This document shows, in pieces, positions 33,743 to 42,464 of a stretch of 59,821 nucleotides of DNA (position 1 is its first letter; each line of letters opens with the position of its first letter). The stretch spans positions 1-59,821 of the forward strand of contig NZ_JAJTWT010000019.1 of NCBI RefSeq assembly GCF_021353235.1. The letters run 5' to 3'. The position numbers and the translations under genes are program-made. Under the pieces are notes generated by a model. That model worked only from the letters and a program-made list of their open reading frames with translations. It searched no databases and was not told the DNA's origin. The stretch is from Pelomonas caseinilytica. GTDB taxonomy: Bacteria > Pseudomonadota > Gammaproteobacteria > Burkholderiales > Burkholderiaceae_C.

Positions 33743-34905
33743 CCGATGACGGTCACATCGCAGATTTGCTTCCCGACTTGGTCGCGATGCGTCGCGATCT
33801 GCATGCGCACCCGGAGCTTGCGTTCGCCGAGCACCGCACCGCAGCCTTGGTTGCGGAGTCCTTGCGAGCGCTGGGCCTCGAGGTCCACCAGGGCATCGGC
33901 GGTACCGGTGTCGTCGGCGTGCTTCGAAATGGGAGCGGGCGCAGTGTCGGCTTGCGCGCGGACATGGATGCCTTGCCGATCACGGAGCAGGCCGACTTGC
34001 CGTACAAGAGCCTGTTCACCGGGGTTCATCATGGATGCGGGCACGATGGCCACACGGTGATGCTGCTTGGCGCGGCGCGCCTACTGGCACGCACGCGGCG
34101 TTTTTCGGGCACGGTGAACTTCATCTTCCAGCCTGCGGAGGAGGGGCGCGGCGGTGCGCGCGCGATGGTCCAGGATGGCCTCTTCGAGCGCTTCCCGTGC
34201 GACACCGTCTTTGCCTTGCACAACTGGCCCGACCTGCCGTTGGGCCAGGCGCAGACCCGTTATGGCGCCATCATGGCGGCGGCGGACCGGTTCGACATTG
34301 TCGTGCGTGGGCGCGGTGGTCATGCGGCCCAGCCGCATCGCACGCCAGATGCGGTGCTTGCGGCCAGTCAACTCGTCTGCCAGCTGAACACGCTCGTCGC
34401 ACGGCGCATTGATCCGGCTGAGTCGGCGGTGCTGTCGGTGACGCGGATTCAAGGCGGCAATTCGCACAACGTGATGCCGGCCGAAGTGCAGATCACCGGC
34501 ACCGTGCGGACCTTCGATGGAGCGACCCAGGATGTGATCGAGGCGGCCCTCAAGGACTGTGCCATGGGCGCTGCGCTGGTGGGTGGCTGTGATTCGGAGG
34601 TCACCTATCTGCGCTACTACCCCGCCACGATCAACTCCGCGGCCGAGGCCGAACTGGCGTTGTGCGCCGCCGAAAGGATTGGCCTGAAGGCCAGCGAGGC
34701 GATGCGACCCGCCTTCACTTCCGAGGATTTCGCTTTCATGCTGCAGGCTCGACCTGGCGCCTATCTGTGGCTGGGCCAGAGCCCAGCTGTCGCAGGGGAC
34801 GGCGACTATCGGCCCTTGCATCATCCGTGTTACGACTTCAATGACAAGGTGTTGCCGCTGGGGCTGCGATGGTTCGCGAAAGTCGCCGAGTTGGCGCTGG
34901 CCTGA
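33736..34905 (+). CDS. M20-family amidohydrolase (hippurate/N-acyl-amino-acid hydrolase type)
   Basis: This 389-residue metallohydrolase cleaves N-acyl amino acids or related amides. It shows RRDLHAHPELAFAE near 20, GLRADMDALPI near 72, the metal-binding GCGHDGHTVMLLGAA near 98, QPAEEGRGGARAMV near 133 with the catalytic Glu, the His in ALHNWPDLPLG and the last ligand region in RPAFTSEDFAFML. All expected ligands of the dinuclear site are visible. The start ATG lies inside the AraC gene. The substrate may be an N-acyl or amide-linked amino acid. Confidence 0.92.
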   Translation: MLTDDGHIADLLPDLVAMRRDLHAHPELAFAEHRTAALVAESLRALGLEVHQGIGGTGVVGVLRNGSGRSVGLRADMDALPITEQADLPYKSLFTGVHHGCGHDGHTVMLLGAARLLARTRRFSGTVNFIFQPAEEGRGGARAMVQDGLFERFPCDTVFALHNWPDLPLGQAQTRYGAIMAAADRFDIVVRGRGGHAAQPHRTPDAVLAASQLVCQLNTLVARRIDPAESAVLSVTRIQGGNSHNVMPAEVQITGTVRTFDGATQDVIEAALKDCAMGAALVGGCDSEVTYLRYYPATINSAAEAELALCAAERIGLKASEAMRPAFTSEDFAFMLQARPGAYLWLGQSPAVAGDGDYRPLHHPCYDFNDKVLPLGLRWFAKVAELALA

Positions 34906-34907
34906 GC

Positions 34908-34930
34908 GCCTGATCGCGCGCGGATCAGGC
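34908..34930 (+). terminator. Hairpin after the amidohydrolase gene
   Basis: GCCTGATC-GCGCGCG-GATCAGGC is a perfect 8-bp stem starting 3 bp after the stop. No strong T-run follows. Confidence 0.55.
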
Positions 34931-35083
34931 AGAACCTCCCGGGTCTTGCCTTTGAGCGGCGACTTCACCCTGGTCAGTCATGGTGGCGGCCGATGCTGTC
35001 CGTAAGATGCGCAGGCGCCCGTGGCGGCCTTGGAGGGGAAGGGGATGTGGTACGGGAACAGAAGACCAATGACGGGGAGCCTT

Positions 35084-35830
35084 ATGGCGTCGGACAGGTT
35101 TCCTCTTTTGAGCCGGCGCTGCTTTTGCGCGGCGACGCTGGTCGGGAACACGGCCGTCCTCGCGCAGGCTGCTGCGCCCAGCGTTCCGCTGTTGCTGTCA
35201 GAGGCTGTCGATCTGTCCTTCGTGTCGCCCCTGCTCAAGGTCATCGAGCATGCGGCAGGTTTTCGCTGGGCATCGTCCGTGGTGCCGTTCGGCCGCATGA
35301 TGCGCATGGTCGAGCAGGGTGAAGCCGTCGGTTTTGGCATCAGTCCAACCGCGGAGCGGAAGGTTCAGCTGGCATTTTCGAGGTCGATCTTCGAGGGCGC
35401 CATCTGGGCGGTCAGCCGCGCAGATCGACGGCTCGCCATACGCCAGGTGCAGGACATGGTTGGCCAGGTGGTCTGCGCCTCACGAACGGCGGCTTACGGG
35501 ATCGAGATTGGCGATCCGACGTTTCCCCGCATCAATGTCCAGTCAGTGTCGGGCGTTCTGTCCCAGCGCCTGCGTACGCTCGAGGCCCGACACTGCGATG
35601 TCCTGCTCGTGACCGCTCGGAACGGCGAAGCGGACTCCATCCGTGCTCGGTTGCGAGCCGCCGGTGCCGATCCGAGGGAATACGTGCTCAGTGAGGCGCC
35701 GGTGGCCATCGAGGGCGTTCATTTCGCCGTGGCCAAGGCTGGCCCGTTCGCGAAATGGCTCGCGTCGATCGACTCGGCAATCCTTGCCGAGCGCTCGGAG
35801 ATTGACAGGCTTTCGTCGAAGGTGGGCTGA
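35084..35830 (+). CDS. Periplasmic solute-binding-like protein (SBP_bac_3 type)
   Basis: The protein of about 248 residues has an N-terminal SRRCFCAATLVGNTAVLAQA segment, which could be a Tat- or Sec-type signal, followed by a single compact binding-protein fold (VPLLLSEAVDLSFVSPLLKVIEHAAGFRWASSVVPFGRMMRMVEQGEAVGFGISPTAERK). The layout resembles amino-acid-type binding proteins that act alone with sensors or chemoreceptors. No transporter genes adjoin it. The start at 35084 has GGGGAG upstream; in-frame ATGs at 35069 and 35021 are alternatives. The ligand is unknown. Confidence 0.75.
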   Translation: MASDRFPLLSRRCFCAATLVGNTAVLAQAAAPSVPLLLSEAVDLSFVSPLLKVIEHAAGFRWASSVVPFGRMMRMVEQGEAVGFGISPTAERKVQLAFSRSIFEGAIWAVSRADRRLAIRQVQDMVGQVVCASRTAAYGIEIGDPTFPRINVQSVSGVLSQRLRTLEARHCDVLLVTARNGEADSIRARLRAAGADPREYVLSEAPVAIEGVHFAVAKAGPFAKWLASIDSAILAERSEIDRLSSKVG

Positions 35831-35867
35831 CGGTGGCGTCAGCCAAGGGGCGCGAGCCACCTGACAA

Positions 35868-35890
35868 CCGGTGACGGCGGGTGCCACCGG
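35868..35890. terminator. Weak inverted repeat between convergent genes
   Basis: CCGGTG and CACCGG, 11 bases apart, lie between the stops at 35830 and 35910. The position fits a terminator; the stem is short. Confidence 0.35.
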
Positions 35891-35909
35891 CTTCGCTAGC
35901 GGTAGGCGT

Positions 35910-38771
35910 TCAGCGGGCCAGCGATGCGACTTCCACCACCACCATCCCGTCGAGTGGCTGGTCCGCCTGCGTGACCGACGCAGCCCGGCTCGAACGCCCG
36001 ATCGATAGCCAGCGGGAGGCCGCATCCCGCACCTGGGCCGGCGTGCAGCTGAGCACTTGGCGCCTGTGCTCGCGGCGAAGCGTCGTGTCGATCCCGAGCT
36101 GGTCGAGGCGGTCCGCGGTCAACGCGGCGTCCCGCGGCGGCAGCGGCTTGTCCAGGCGCTTGATGACGCTGATGATGGCCTCGTCCATGGCCGACACGTC
36201 GTGTTCGGTGTGGACCAGTTCCTCCAGCGAGAGCGCGAAATCGGCATAGGTGCCGGCGACACGGGGATCGCGGTATGAGTTCATCGTGAACAGGCCGTCC
36301 TCCCCCGAATAGGCCGCTGAGCCGCCGTAGGCGCCTCCCTCCTCGCGCAGCCTGCGGTGCAGGGACCTGTGGGTCAACAACTCGGCAGCAACCGCCAGGG
36401 CCGCCGCGTCGGCGTGGCCGAGCCTGGGCGCCGGCCATGCGATGTGGCAGTGATTCACCTGACTGGCGACCCGCAATGCCGCGTTGGCGGCCGGACCGCC
36501 TTGGAGCGTCTGGGTCGGCGCCATGGCCGGCGGCGAGCCCGCCTCCAGGGCCAGCGACGGGGCCGCGGCCGACGCCAGGTCTCCGGCGCCCGTCCAGATG
36601 AGCCGGGTCGGGCAGGCACTGATCAGCGCGTGAAGGCGTTCCAGTTGCCGCGCAATCTCCTGGCGGCCCTCAGGGCTGCCGGACATCTTGCGAAGGGAGG
36701 CCGTGAATGGAAGCGACGGCAAACCGCGGGTGAGATGACTGAAGGACCGTCGCGGAGAACAGGGGGCCGTGGCGGACAACTGCGCATAGAAGCCGCCGGA
36801 ATCCGCGAGATCGTTGAGGATGCGTTCGGCCTGCGACTTCACCAGGAAGGCGATGCGATCGAGCTCGTCGAAGCGCGGCGACATCCATGCCCGCAGCACT
36901 GCCACGGCATGGGACTGCTCCTCCTCGAGGATTGCCACGTGCGTCTTCAACTGCGGCATCACCGAGGACTGCCCGGTGGGCTGCAGCGTGTCCAGCGTCA
37001 CGGAGAAGGCGGGCACCTGTTGCTTGCGCCAGCGACTCGCCTCTTCATACGACAGAGTCCCGACACCGAGATCCTCGACCACGTCGGCGTACAAGTCGAG
37101 CCAGGGCCAGTCGTCCGGCGCGATCGCGCCGAGGTCACGCACGAGGGTAGCGTAGCAGATGCCGTTCGTCGCCGCTTCGAAAAGGCGGACTTGCGGAGCC
37201 AGTTCCCTTATCGCAGGCAAAGGGCTCGGCTCGGTGCCCACATCGCCGGGCCGGATGCAGGGGAGGGCCGAGTAGTCGCTCCCCTTGAGCCGGTGCATCG
37301 AAAGGGCCTCGTCCTCGTCGAGGATGCGCTGCCTGTCTTGTTCGGTGAGCCTGGCCTCTTGCATGGCGAGCCGGTCCAGTTCCACGCGCTCTCGCTTGGC
37401 GGCGTAGTCGGCGTCCGGAATCACGCGAGCCAGCAGGCGCGTCGGATGCTCCAGCAAGGTGCCCACCATGTTGCTGAAGAACGCCGGCTCGGCGATCTCC
37501 TGTTCCAGGCGGCCCAGGATCTGCTCGTTGTCGAAGGCGCTGACGACGTCGCCGCCGTTCATCAGCGCGGGGACGGCGCGGATGAGCCGCGCCAGGCCAT
37601 CGGGCGTGCCGCCGCCGACGATCTGCCGTTGGGAAAAACGCATGTCGCGCAACGCGGCGCGGAGAACCTCCGCCGGCACGCCCTCGGCCGCTGCCTGCAG
37701 CGCCTCCAGGACCACGGTCTGCGCCGTCTCCATTTGCGGCGCGGTCAATCCCGCCATGCCCAGGTGGAGCATCAGATGCCGGGTGCTGTCGTCCACCCCG
37801 TTCAAAGCTGAGGGGCGGCCGAATCCCGCGCCTTGCATCGCCTTCAGAACCGGGGCGGAAGCATCGCCGAGGAGACCGCGCTCCAGCAATTGCAGGCGAG
37901 CCGCGGCCGTGGCGTCGTTGCTCTCGCCGAACCGCCACGCCAGCTGCATGCCGAACTCGTTGTCGCTCGTCTGCTGGGACGGAATGCGGACCTCCGTCTC
38001 GCGTGGCTGGGTCCATGGGGTGGCCAGTTCGGGCATGCGAGGTGCCAGGCGCTCCTGCCGACGCGACAGCACACGGTCCACGATGCGCGACTGAATCGCG
38101 GCCGCATCGACGCGGCCCGCGGTCATGAACATCGCCTGCGACGGGCTGTAATGCGTGGCGTGGAATTCCACGAGCATCTCGTGCGTCAGTTCGGGGATGA
38201 TCAGCGGATCACCCCCGGAGTCGTACTGGTAGGTGGTCGCGGGCAGTAGATTGGCGGCGATGCCTCGATAGAGCGCGCGCATCGGATTGTCGAAGGCACC
38301 CTTCATTTCGTTGAACACCACCCCCTGGTACCGCAGGCGTCCTTCCTTCAGCACGTGGCGCCAGCCTTCCTGCCGGAAGCTCAGGTAGTCCAGCTTGGGA
38401 AAGAACGTGGCATCGAGATAGACGTCGAGGAGGTTGAAGAAGTCCGTGATGTCGGTGCTGGCGAACGGATAGATCGTGCGGTCGGCATAGGTCATCGCAT
38501 TCATGAACGTCGCCGTCGACCGGCGCATCATCGCGAAGAATGGATCGGCGACCGGGTACTTCTCCGATCCGCACAGTGTCAGGTGCTCGAGGATGTGAGC
38601 TCGTCCGTCACTGGCCTGGGGAACGGTGGGAAAGCCCACCAGGAAGGCCATTTCCTGCTGATCGCTGGCGAGATGGACGTGCCGGGCGCCGGTCATCGGT
38701 TCCACATACTGTTCCAGGCGAGCGTGAAGGGCTGGGATGGGGTGGACGTTGACCAGTTGAAAACTTTGCAT
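35910..38771 (-). CDS. M16C-type zinc metalloprotease (presequence protease/insulinase family)
   Basis: This 953-residue protease starts at ATG 38771 (MQSFQLVNVHPIPALHARLEQYVEPMTGARHVHLAS). The inverted zinc motif HILEH is at residues 59-63 in GRAHILEHLTLCGSEKYPVADPF, and the third ligand region is QGVVFNEMKGAFDNP near 145. These match the one-chain PreP/falcilysin group, which degrades small unfolded peptides inside a closed chamber. The length is close to the family norm. About 107 upstream in-frame codons lack family similarity and are excluded. No signal peptide is evident, so it is probably cytoplasmic. It is transcribed alone, convergent with the binding-protein gene. Confidence 0.9.
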   Translation of the reverse strand: MQSFQLVNVHPIPALHARLEQYVEPMTGARHVHLASDQQEMAFLVGFPTVPQASDGRAHILEHLTLCGSEKYPVADPFFAMMRRSTATFMNAMTYADRTIYPFASTDITDFFNLLDVYLDATFFPKLDYLSFRQEGWRHVLKEGRLRYQGVVFNEMKGAFDNPMRALYRGIAANLLPATTYQYDSGGDPLIIPELTHEMLVEFHATHYSPSQAMFMTAGRVDAAAIQSRIVDRVLSRRQERLAPRMPELATPWTQPRETEVRIPSQQTSDNEFGMQLAWRFGESNDATAAARLQLLERGLLGDASAPVLKAMQGAGFGRPSALNGVDDSTRHLMLHLGMAGLTAPQMETAQTVVLEALQAAAEGVPAEVLRAALRDMRFSQRQIVGGGTPDGLARLIRAVPALMNGGDVVSAFDNEQILGRLEQEIAEPAFFSNMVGTLLEHPTRLLARVIPDADYAAKRERVELDRLAMQEARLTEQDRQRILDEDEALSMHRLKGSDYSALPCIRPGDVGTEPSPLPAIRELAPQVRLFEAATNGICYATLVRDLGAIAPDDWPWLDLYADVVEDLGVGTLSYEEASRWRKQQVPAFSVTLDTLQPTGQSSVMPQLKTHVAILEEEQSHAVAVLRAWMSPRFDELDRIAFLVKSQAERILNDLADSGGFYAQLSATAPCSPRRSFSHLTRGLPSLPFTASLRKMSGSPEGRQEIARQLERLHALISACPTRLIWTGAGDLASAAAPSLALEAGSPPAMAPTQTLQGGPAANAALRVASQVNHCHIAWPAPRLGHADAAALAVAAELLTHRSLHRRLREEGGAYGGSAAYSGEDGLFTMNSYRDPRVAGTYADFALSLEELVHTEHDVSAMDEAIISVIKRLDKPLPPRDAALTADRLDQLGIDTTLRREHRRQVLSCTPAQVRDAASRWLSIGRSSRAASVTQADQPLDGMVVVEVASLAR

Positions 38772-39224
38772 CGAAGGCCTAGTACGTTTGTTTTGGCGCC
38801 CTCGCGGGCGTGTCGGAATGCGGGAGCCGAAGCCGGCGCTGCCAGGCATTTTCCGGGGCGGCCTTGGAAGCCGCTTGCGACTTTCGCGCTTGGTGGGAGC
38901 CTGCAGCGAAGGAGATTTCGCAAATGACCGGTTTTGGGTGATCGATTTCCAAGTGCCTGTCCGGCGAGGCGCTTGTGGCCGCAACGGTGCGAAGAAACAG
39001 TGCGTCCCGTCGCCAATGCCTTGGGGTAAGCAAGAGGGCTCAGCGCCTGGGCTTGACGGGCGCCCCTGAACCTTTCCAAGGGCAGGCAGCATCGAGCTCT
39101 CGAAGCCCTGGGCGACGTTGATCCGAACATGCGGGCTGTCCGGCGCGGCGCCGGAGAGAAATGGCTTTGCAGAAGAACGCTCGCGGGCTGTGCTTCTCGC
39201 AGAGCGCCCCCATCTGGTCGATAC
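38772..39224. other. Intergenic stretch before the ABC pseudogene
   Basis: About 450 bp with no supported gene on either strand. It should include the promoter of the M16 protease (minus strand). The part after about 39150 may be further decayed sequence from the pseudogene, but no similarity could be traced by eye. Confidence 0.5.
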
Positions 39225-40237
39225 CTCGCCATGCAGCTGCGCGAGAACGCCGAGCAGGTTGCGCTCTACGGTGGCGGCGCCCGGAGCATCGGCGCCTGAC
39301 GGGGCAGTTGGAACCGGTAAGGCGCAACTTCCTGCAGATCGTCGGCCGGAACTCGAAGGTGTCGATGGCGCAAACGGCCTACGGTCGTCCGTTCGACCCC
39401 CTGAGCACGATGGCAGCGCTGCCCCTGTACTTCACGGGCAAGGTGACCTTTGGAGATGTGATGCAGTCGGCCTCCGCGTTCGGTAGCCTCAAGTCTGCGT
39501 TGAGCTTTTTCTCCCAGGCCTACTTCGGTTTTGCGCAGTGACTGGCGATCGCCAACCGGGTTCGCGACCTCGTCTCAGCGCTGGCGATGGTCGGGGCACG
39601 TGGCCGTGGCGGCTTCACAGTGCAGCACACCAAGGGGAGGGAAAATGTTACCAGTGAGCTGCTGACGGTCACGGAACCGCTGCTGTTCCGCGCTGGCGAA
39701 CGGTGGCTGTCCGAGGCCCGTCGGATGCGGGAAAGAGCATCTTGACGCGGGCGATTGCTGGCGTCTGGCCGCATGGCTCTGGAACGATCTCGCCGCCGCG
39801 GGGGGATCCGTTCTCTTCTTGCTCCAGCGCAGCTACATCCCGATCGGAAGCCAGGCCGCCGCCTCGTGCTATCCGGGCGAGCCACGCAGTTCGACGAACT
39901 TCACCTCAAGGAGGCGCTCGCGGACTGCGGCCTCGGGCGCTTGTCCGAATCGCTGGACGCTGTCGACCAGTGGCAGCAAAAGCTCTCTGGCGGCGAGCAG
40001 CAGAGGCTTGCCTGTGCGCGCGTACTGCTGCATCAACCGGAATTTGTCTTCCTCGACGAGGCGACAAGCGCCGTCGATCCGACGACGGAGCAGGCGCTAG
40101 ACGAGACGCTGATCAGGTGGACGCCACACAAGGGTGTGATCAGCATTGCGCACCGTGAGTCGCTGGCGACATATCACGATCACACGCTCCAGGTGCCTTC
40201 CGGCACCGGGTTGCTCCCGCTCGACGGCCTGAGGTAA
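39225..40237 (+). pseudogene. Decayed ABC transporter (SbmA/YddA type), paralogue of 50964-52688
   Basis: Fragments in several frames match the C-terminal half of the intact transporter at 50964-52688 in order. [15 protein letters not shown] (39231) is followed by a stop at 39298. FDPLSTMAALPLYFTGKVTFGDVMQSASAFG continues in another frame to a TGA at 39539, where the paralogue has Trp. Then comes a Walker A-like PSDAGKSILTRAIAGVWPHGSG in a third frame (near 39730), and finally [33 protein letters not shown] (to 40237). At least two frameshifts and two stops are present and the N-terminal membrane half is missing, so no working protein is expected. It keeps about 40-60% visible similarity to the intact copy. 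Confidence 0.88.
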
Positions 40238-40345
40238 CTGTCCGGACGCGACGCCCAATACAGACCGTACGGATAACCGTCTCGGTGTACTGACTTCGAG
40301 GGAGACCTCGCTGTACCTTCCCGCAATCGCTTGTCAAGGATTCTC

Positions 40346-40678
40346 ATGTCTACCCATCTCCTCGCAACCACCGATCAGACGTTCACCGCGGACGTCGACC
40401 AGCGGCCCGGCCTCGTGCTCGTGGACTTCTGGGCCGAATGGTGCGGTCCCTGCAAATCCCTCCTGCCCGTGCTTGGGGAAGTGGCCGAGCTGTACGCAGG
40501 GGAGGTTGCTGTCGCCAAGATCAATGCCGACGACAACAAGGCCACGAGTGACCGATTCAATGTTCGCGGGCTGCCGACGCTGATCCTGTTCAAGGATGGC
40601 GTCGAGCAGGAACGCCTGCTGGGCATGACCTCCAAGACGCGCATCGCCGCCTTGCTCGACCGGCATCTGGAGGCTTGA
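40346..40678 (+). CDS. Thioredoxin
   Basis: The 110-residue protein has the thioredoxin active site in VDFWAEWCGPCKSLLPVLGEVAE (Cys pair near residues 36 and 39), the buried Asp region and the cis-Pro loop RGLPTLILFKDG. It is the normal length for a single-domain thioredoxin. AAGGA lies six bases before the ATG at 40346. It begins a plus-strand set that ends with thioredoxin reductase (44844-45794) and includes the three-domain sulfur enzyme. It may therefore be a dedicated reductant of persulfides or disulfides there rather than the housekeeping thioredoxin. Confidence 0.95.
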   Translation: MSTHLLATTDQTFTADVDQRPGLVLVDFWAEWCGPCKSLLPVLGEVAELYAGEVAVAKINADDNKATSDRFNVRGLPTLILFKDGVEQERLLGMTSKTRIAALLDRHLEA

Positions 40679-41547
40679 TGATGTTGGCAGCCTTTCAAGG
40701 TCAGGCGTACATCCGTACAGCCGCACTGGCGCGACTGGAAGAGTGCGCCTCCGCGGGCCGGCTTACTGCCGGCGCGATGTTCGTCACCGATGGCTCGAGC
40801 ACTCCCGCGGCCGCGCTGGCCGGCAGCAGCGATGTGCCCACATGGGAGGCGGCGCTTGGCCTGCCAGGATGGCTGGCTTTTGCGATCGACTACTGCTTCA
40901 GCCGCCAGCCTGCCGAGCGCGTCGTCGCCCTGACCCGGCAGCTGCTGGAGGCTATCGCCCCCGGGGCCGATCTCAGCGGCAAGGCTGGCGGGGTCGTCAG
41001 TGAAGTTCTGGCCTCGATCGCCGAAGAGTTCGAAGATCGCAGCGACGAAGTGTTGCCCTTGCTCGGGGCCTGCGCGGAACTCCGCCGGCTCCACATCGAG
41101 ACGATGTCGGGAGGCCAGCCTTCTCCGGCGGCTTGGCGCGCTGCTCGCAAGGCGGCAACCGAGGCGACGAACGCCCTCAAGGATCCCAAGGCGAAGTCCT
41201 TGGGCGGCTGCATCGAGGCGGCCGCGTGGGATACCGTCAAGGCGCCCACGACGGTCGGGGATGTGCTGCGCCTGCGCGGACAGGTGTCGGAAGAGCTCAT
41301 CGACAAGCTGTTCGGCTGGACGGCTGAGGACGACCAGCGCACCCGCGCCCTGCTCGCAGAGATGCACGAGAACTACAAGCAGGACAAGCCGGAGGAGGAG
41401 CGCGACGTCTTCATGCTGCTGCGTGAACACCATCCCGAGGCGGAAGCCCGGCTCCTGGCCTACATGAGGTTCCAGAACGCCGAGAACGCCCATGCTGCCA
41501 TGAAGGCCAATGACGTGTTCCTTCGCGCCATGAGGGCCTTGCGTTGA
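40678..41547 (+). CDS. Unrecognised protein coupled to thioredoxin
   Basis: This protein of about 289 residues (MMLAAFQGQAYIRTAALARLEECASAGRL) has no domain I recognise. It looks cytoplasmic and mostly helical, without signal peptide or membrane spans. It has Cys residues at EEC, DYC, GAC and GGC positions, a basic/alanine-rich middle (AWRAARKAATEATNALKDPKAK) and an acidic helical C-terminus (EEERDVFMLLREHHPEAEARLLAYM). The start shares one base with the thioredoxin stop, so translation is coupled. That makes it a likely thioredoxin partner or client. Codon use is typical of the neighbours and the frame is fully open, so it is a real gene. Confidence 0.82.
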   Translation: MMLAAFQGQAYIRTAALARLEECASAGRLTAGAMFVTDGSSTPAAALAGSSDVPTWEAALGLPGWLAFAIDYCFSRQPAERVVALTRQLLEAIAPGADLSGKAGGVVSEVLASIAEEFEDRSDEVLPLLGACAELRRLHIETMSGGQPSPAAWRAARKAATEATNALKDPKAKSLGGCIEAAAWDTVKAPTTVGDVLRLRGQVSEELIDKLFGWTAEDDQRTRALLAEMHENYKQDKPEEERDVFMLLREHHPEAEARLLAYMRFQNAENAHAAMKANDVFLRAMRALR

Positions 41548-41713
41548 TCCCGCACGGTTGCGAGCCCGCCACCGGGTCGTCCTCCGATCTGTGATGGCGG
41601 CATTTGCTGCACAGCCACTGGGCGACGGGCCTGAGCGTTTCATGGTCGAAACCTTCCCATTCACCTCGCTGCCCGTCGAGCAAGGCGAGAGGCTTCTCGC
41701 TGGTGCCTGAGTC

Positions 41714-42190
41714 ATGGCAAAGGCACGCCTGGACGCCATCGACGTCAAGATCCTGGAGCTCCTGCAGCAGGATGCCGGCCTCCAGATGAACGAGATTGCC
41801 GCGAGCGTCGGGCTTTCTCCGACGCCATGCTGGAGGCGCGTGCAGCGTTTGCGGGAGTCGGGGGTCATCCGCGGCAACGTCATGCTCCTGGACCGGGAAC
41901 GAGTCAACGTGGGTGTGACCGTCTTCGTGACGGTCCGCACCAGCACGCACACCCAGGAGTGGTTCGACCGGTTCAAGGCCACGGTGGAGTCGATCTCGGA
42001 GGTTGTCGAGTTCTATCGCATGAGCGGCGATGTCGACTACTTGCTGCGCGTGGTGGTGCCCGACATCGCCGCCTATGACCGCGTGTACAAGCGGCTCACG
42101 AGCGGTACGCTCCTGGCCGATGTCAGCTCCAGCTTCGCGATGGAAGAGCTGAAGTACACGACGGCCTTGCCGCTGTCGTACGTGATCTGA
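41714..42190 (+). CDS. Lrp/AsnC-family transcriptional regulator
   Basis: The 158-residue protein has the AsnC helix-turn-helix (LDAIDVKILELLQQDAGLQMNEIAASVGLSPTPCWRRVQRLRESGVI) and the RAM ligand domain (VVEFYRMSGDVDYLLRVVVPDIAAYDRVYKRL). It lies between the thioredoxin pair and the three-domain sulfur enzyme, on the same strand. Lrp-family members of the DecR/CuyR group control cysteine desulfidation in other bacteria, so a cysteine- or sulfur-responsive role is a reasonable inference. It is a different paralogue from the regulator at 17231-17725. Confidence 0.93.
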   Translation: MAKARLDAIDVKILELLQQDAGLQMNEIAASVGLSPTPCWRRVQRLRESGVIRGNVMLLDRERVNVGVTVFVTVRTSTHTQEWFDRFKATVESISEVVEFYRMSGDVDYLLRVVVPDIAAYDRVYKRLTSGTLLADVSSSFAMEELKYTTALPLSYVI

Positions 42191-42332
42191 TCGGGCGCGC
42201 ACCGTGGGCGCCTGCCCGCCGTGCTGCCGGCGCCGCGGCGACCTGACGACTAGAACGTGCCATCGGACGACCTCGACAGGAGATGATGACTTTTCTTTTG
42301 CCCTTGGGATAAGGCGCGTCAGGCCGCCTCAG

Positions 42333-42383
42333 GCAAGTGCGTCGTCGTGCGGGCCAGACGGCGCAAGTGGTTTGCGCAAGTGG
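42333..42383. promoter_or_regulatory. Repeated GCAAGTG motifs upstream of the sulfur fusion gene
   Basis: GCGCAAGTGG occurs twice as a direct repeat with a 13-bp period (42361-42370 and 42374-42383), and its core GCAAGTG occurs once more at 42333-42339. All lie 80-135 bp before the ATG at 42465 and after the Lrp-type gene. Spaced repeats of this kind suit an Lrp-family binding region. Confidence 0.45.
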
Positions 42384-42464
42384 GCTCCCGGGCTGCAAAA
42401 AACAGCACCGTAATGCGCGTCCTGGTTCCTACAGTGAGCAGTATTCCAGCTCGTTCGACCCGCG

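Noticed and set aside
41548..41713. Possible short gene between the unknown protein and the Lrp-type gene
   Set aside because: Frames on both strands are short, lack a ribosome site and show no motif. It is treated as a promoter region.
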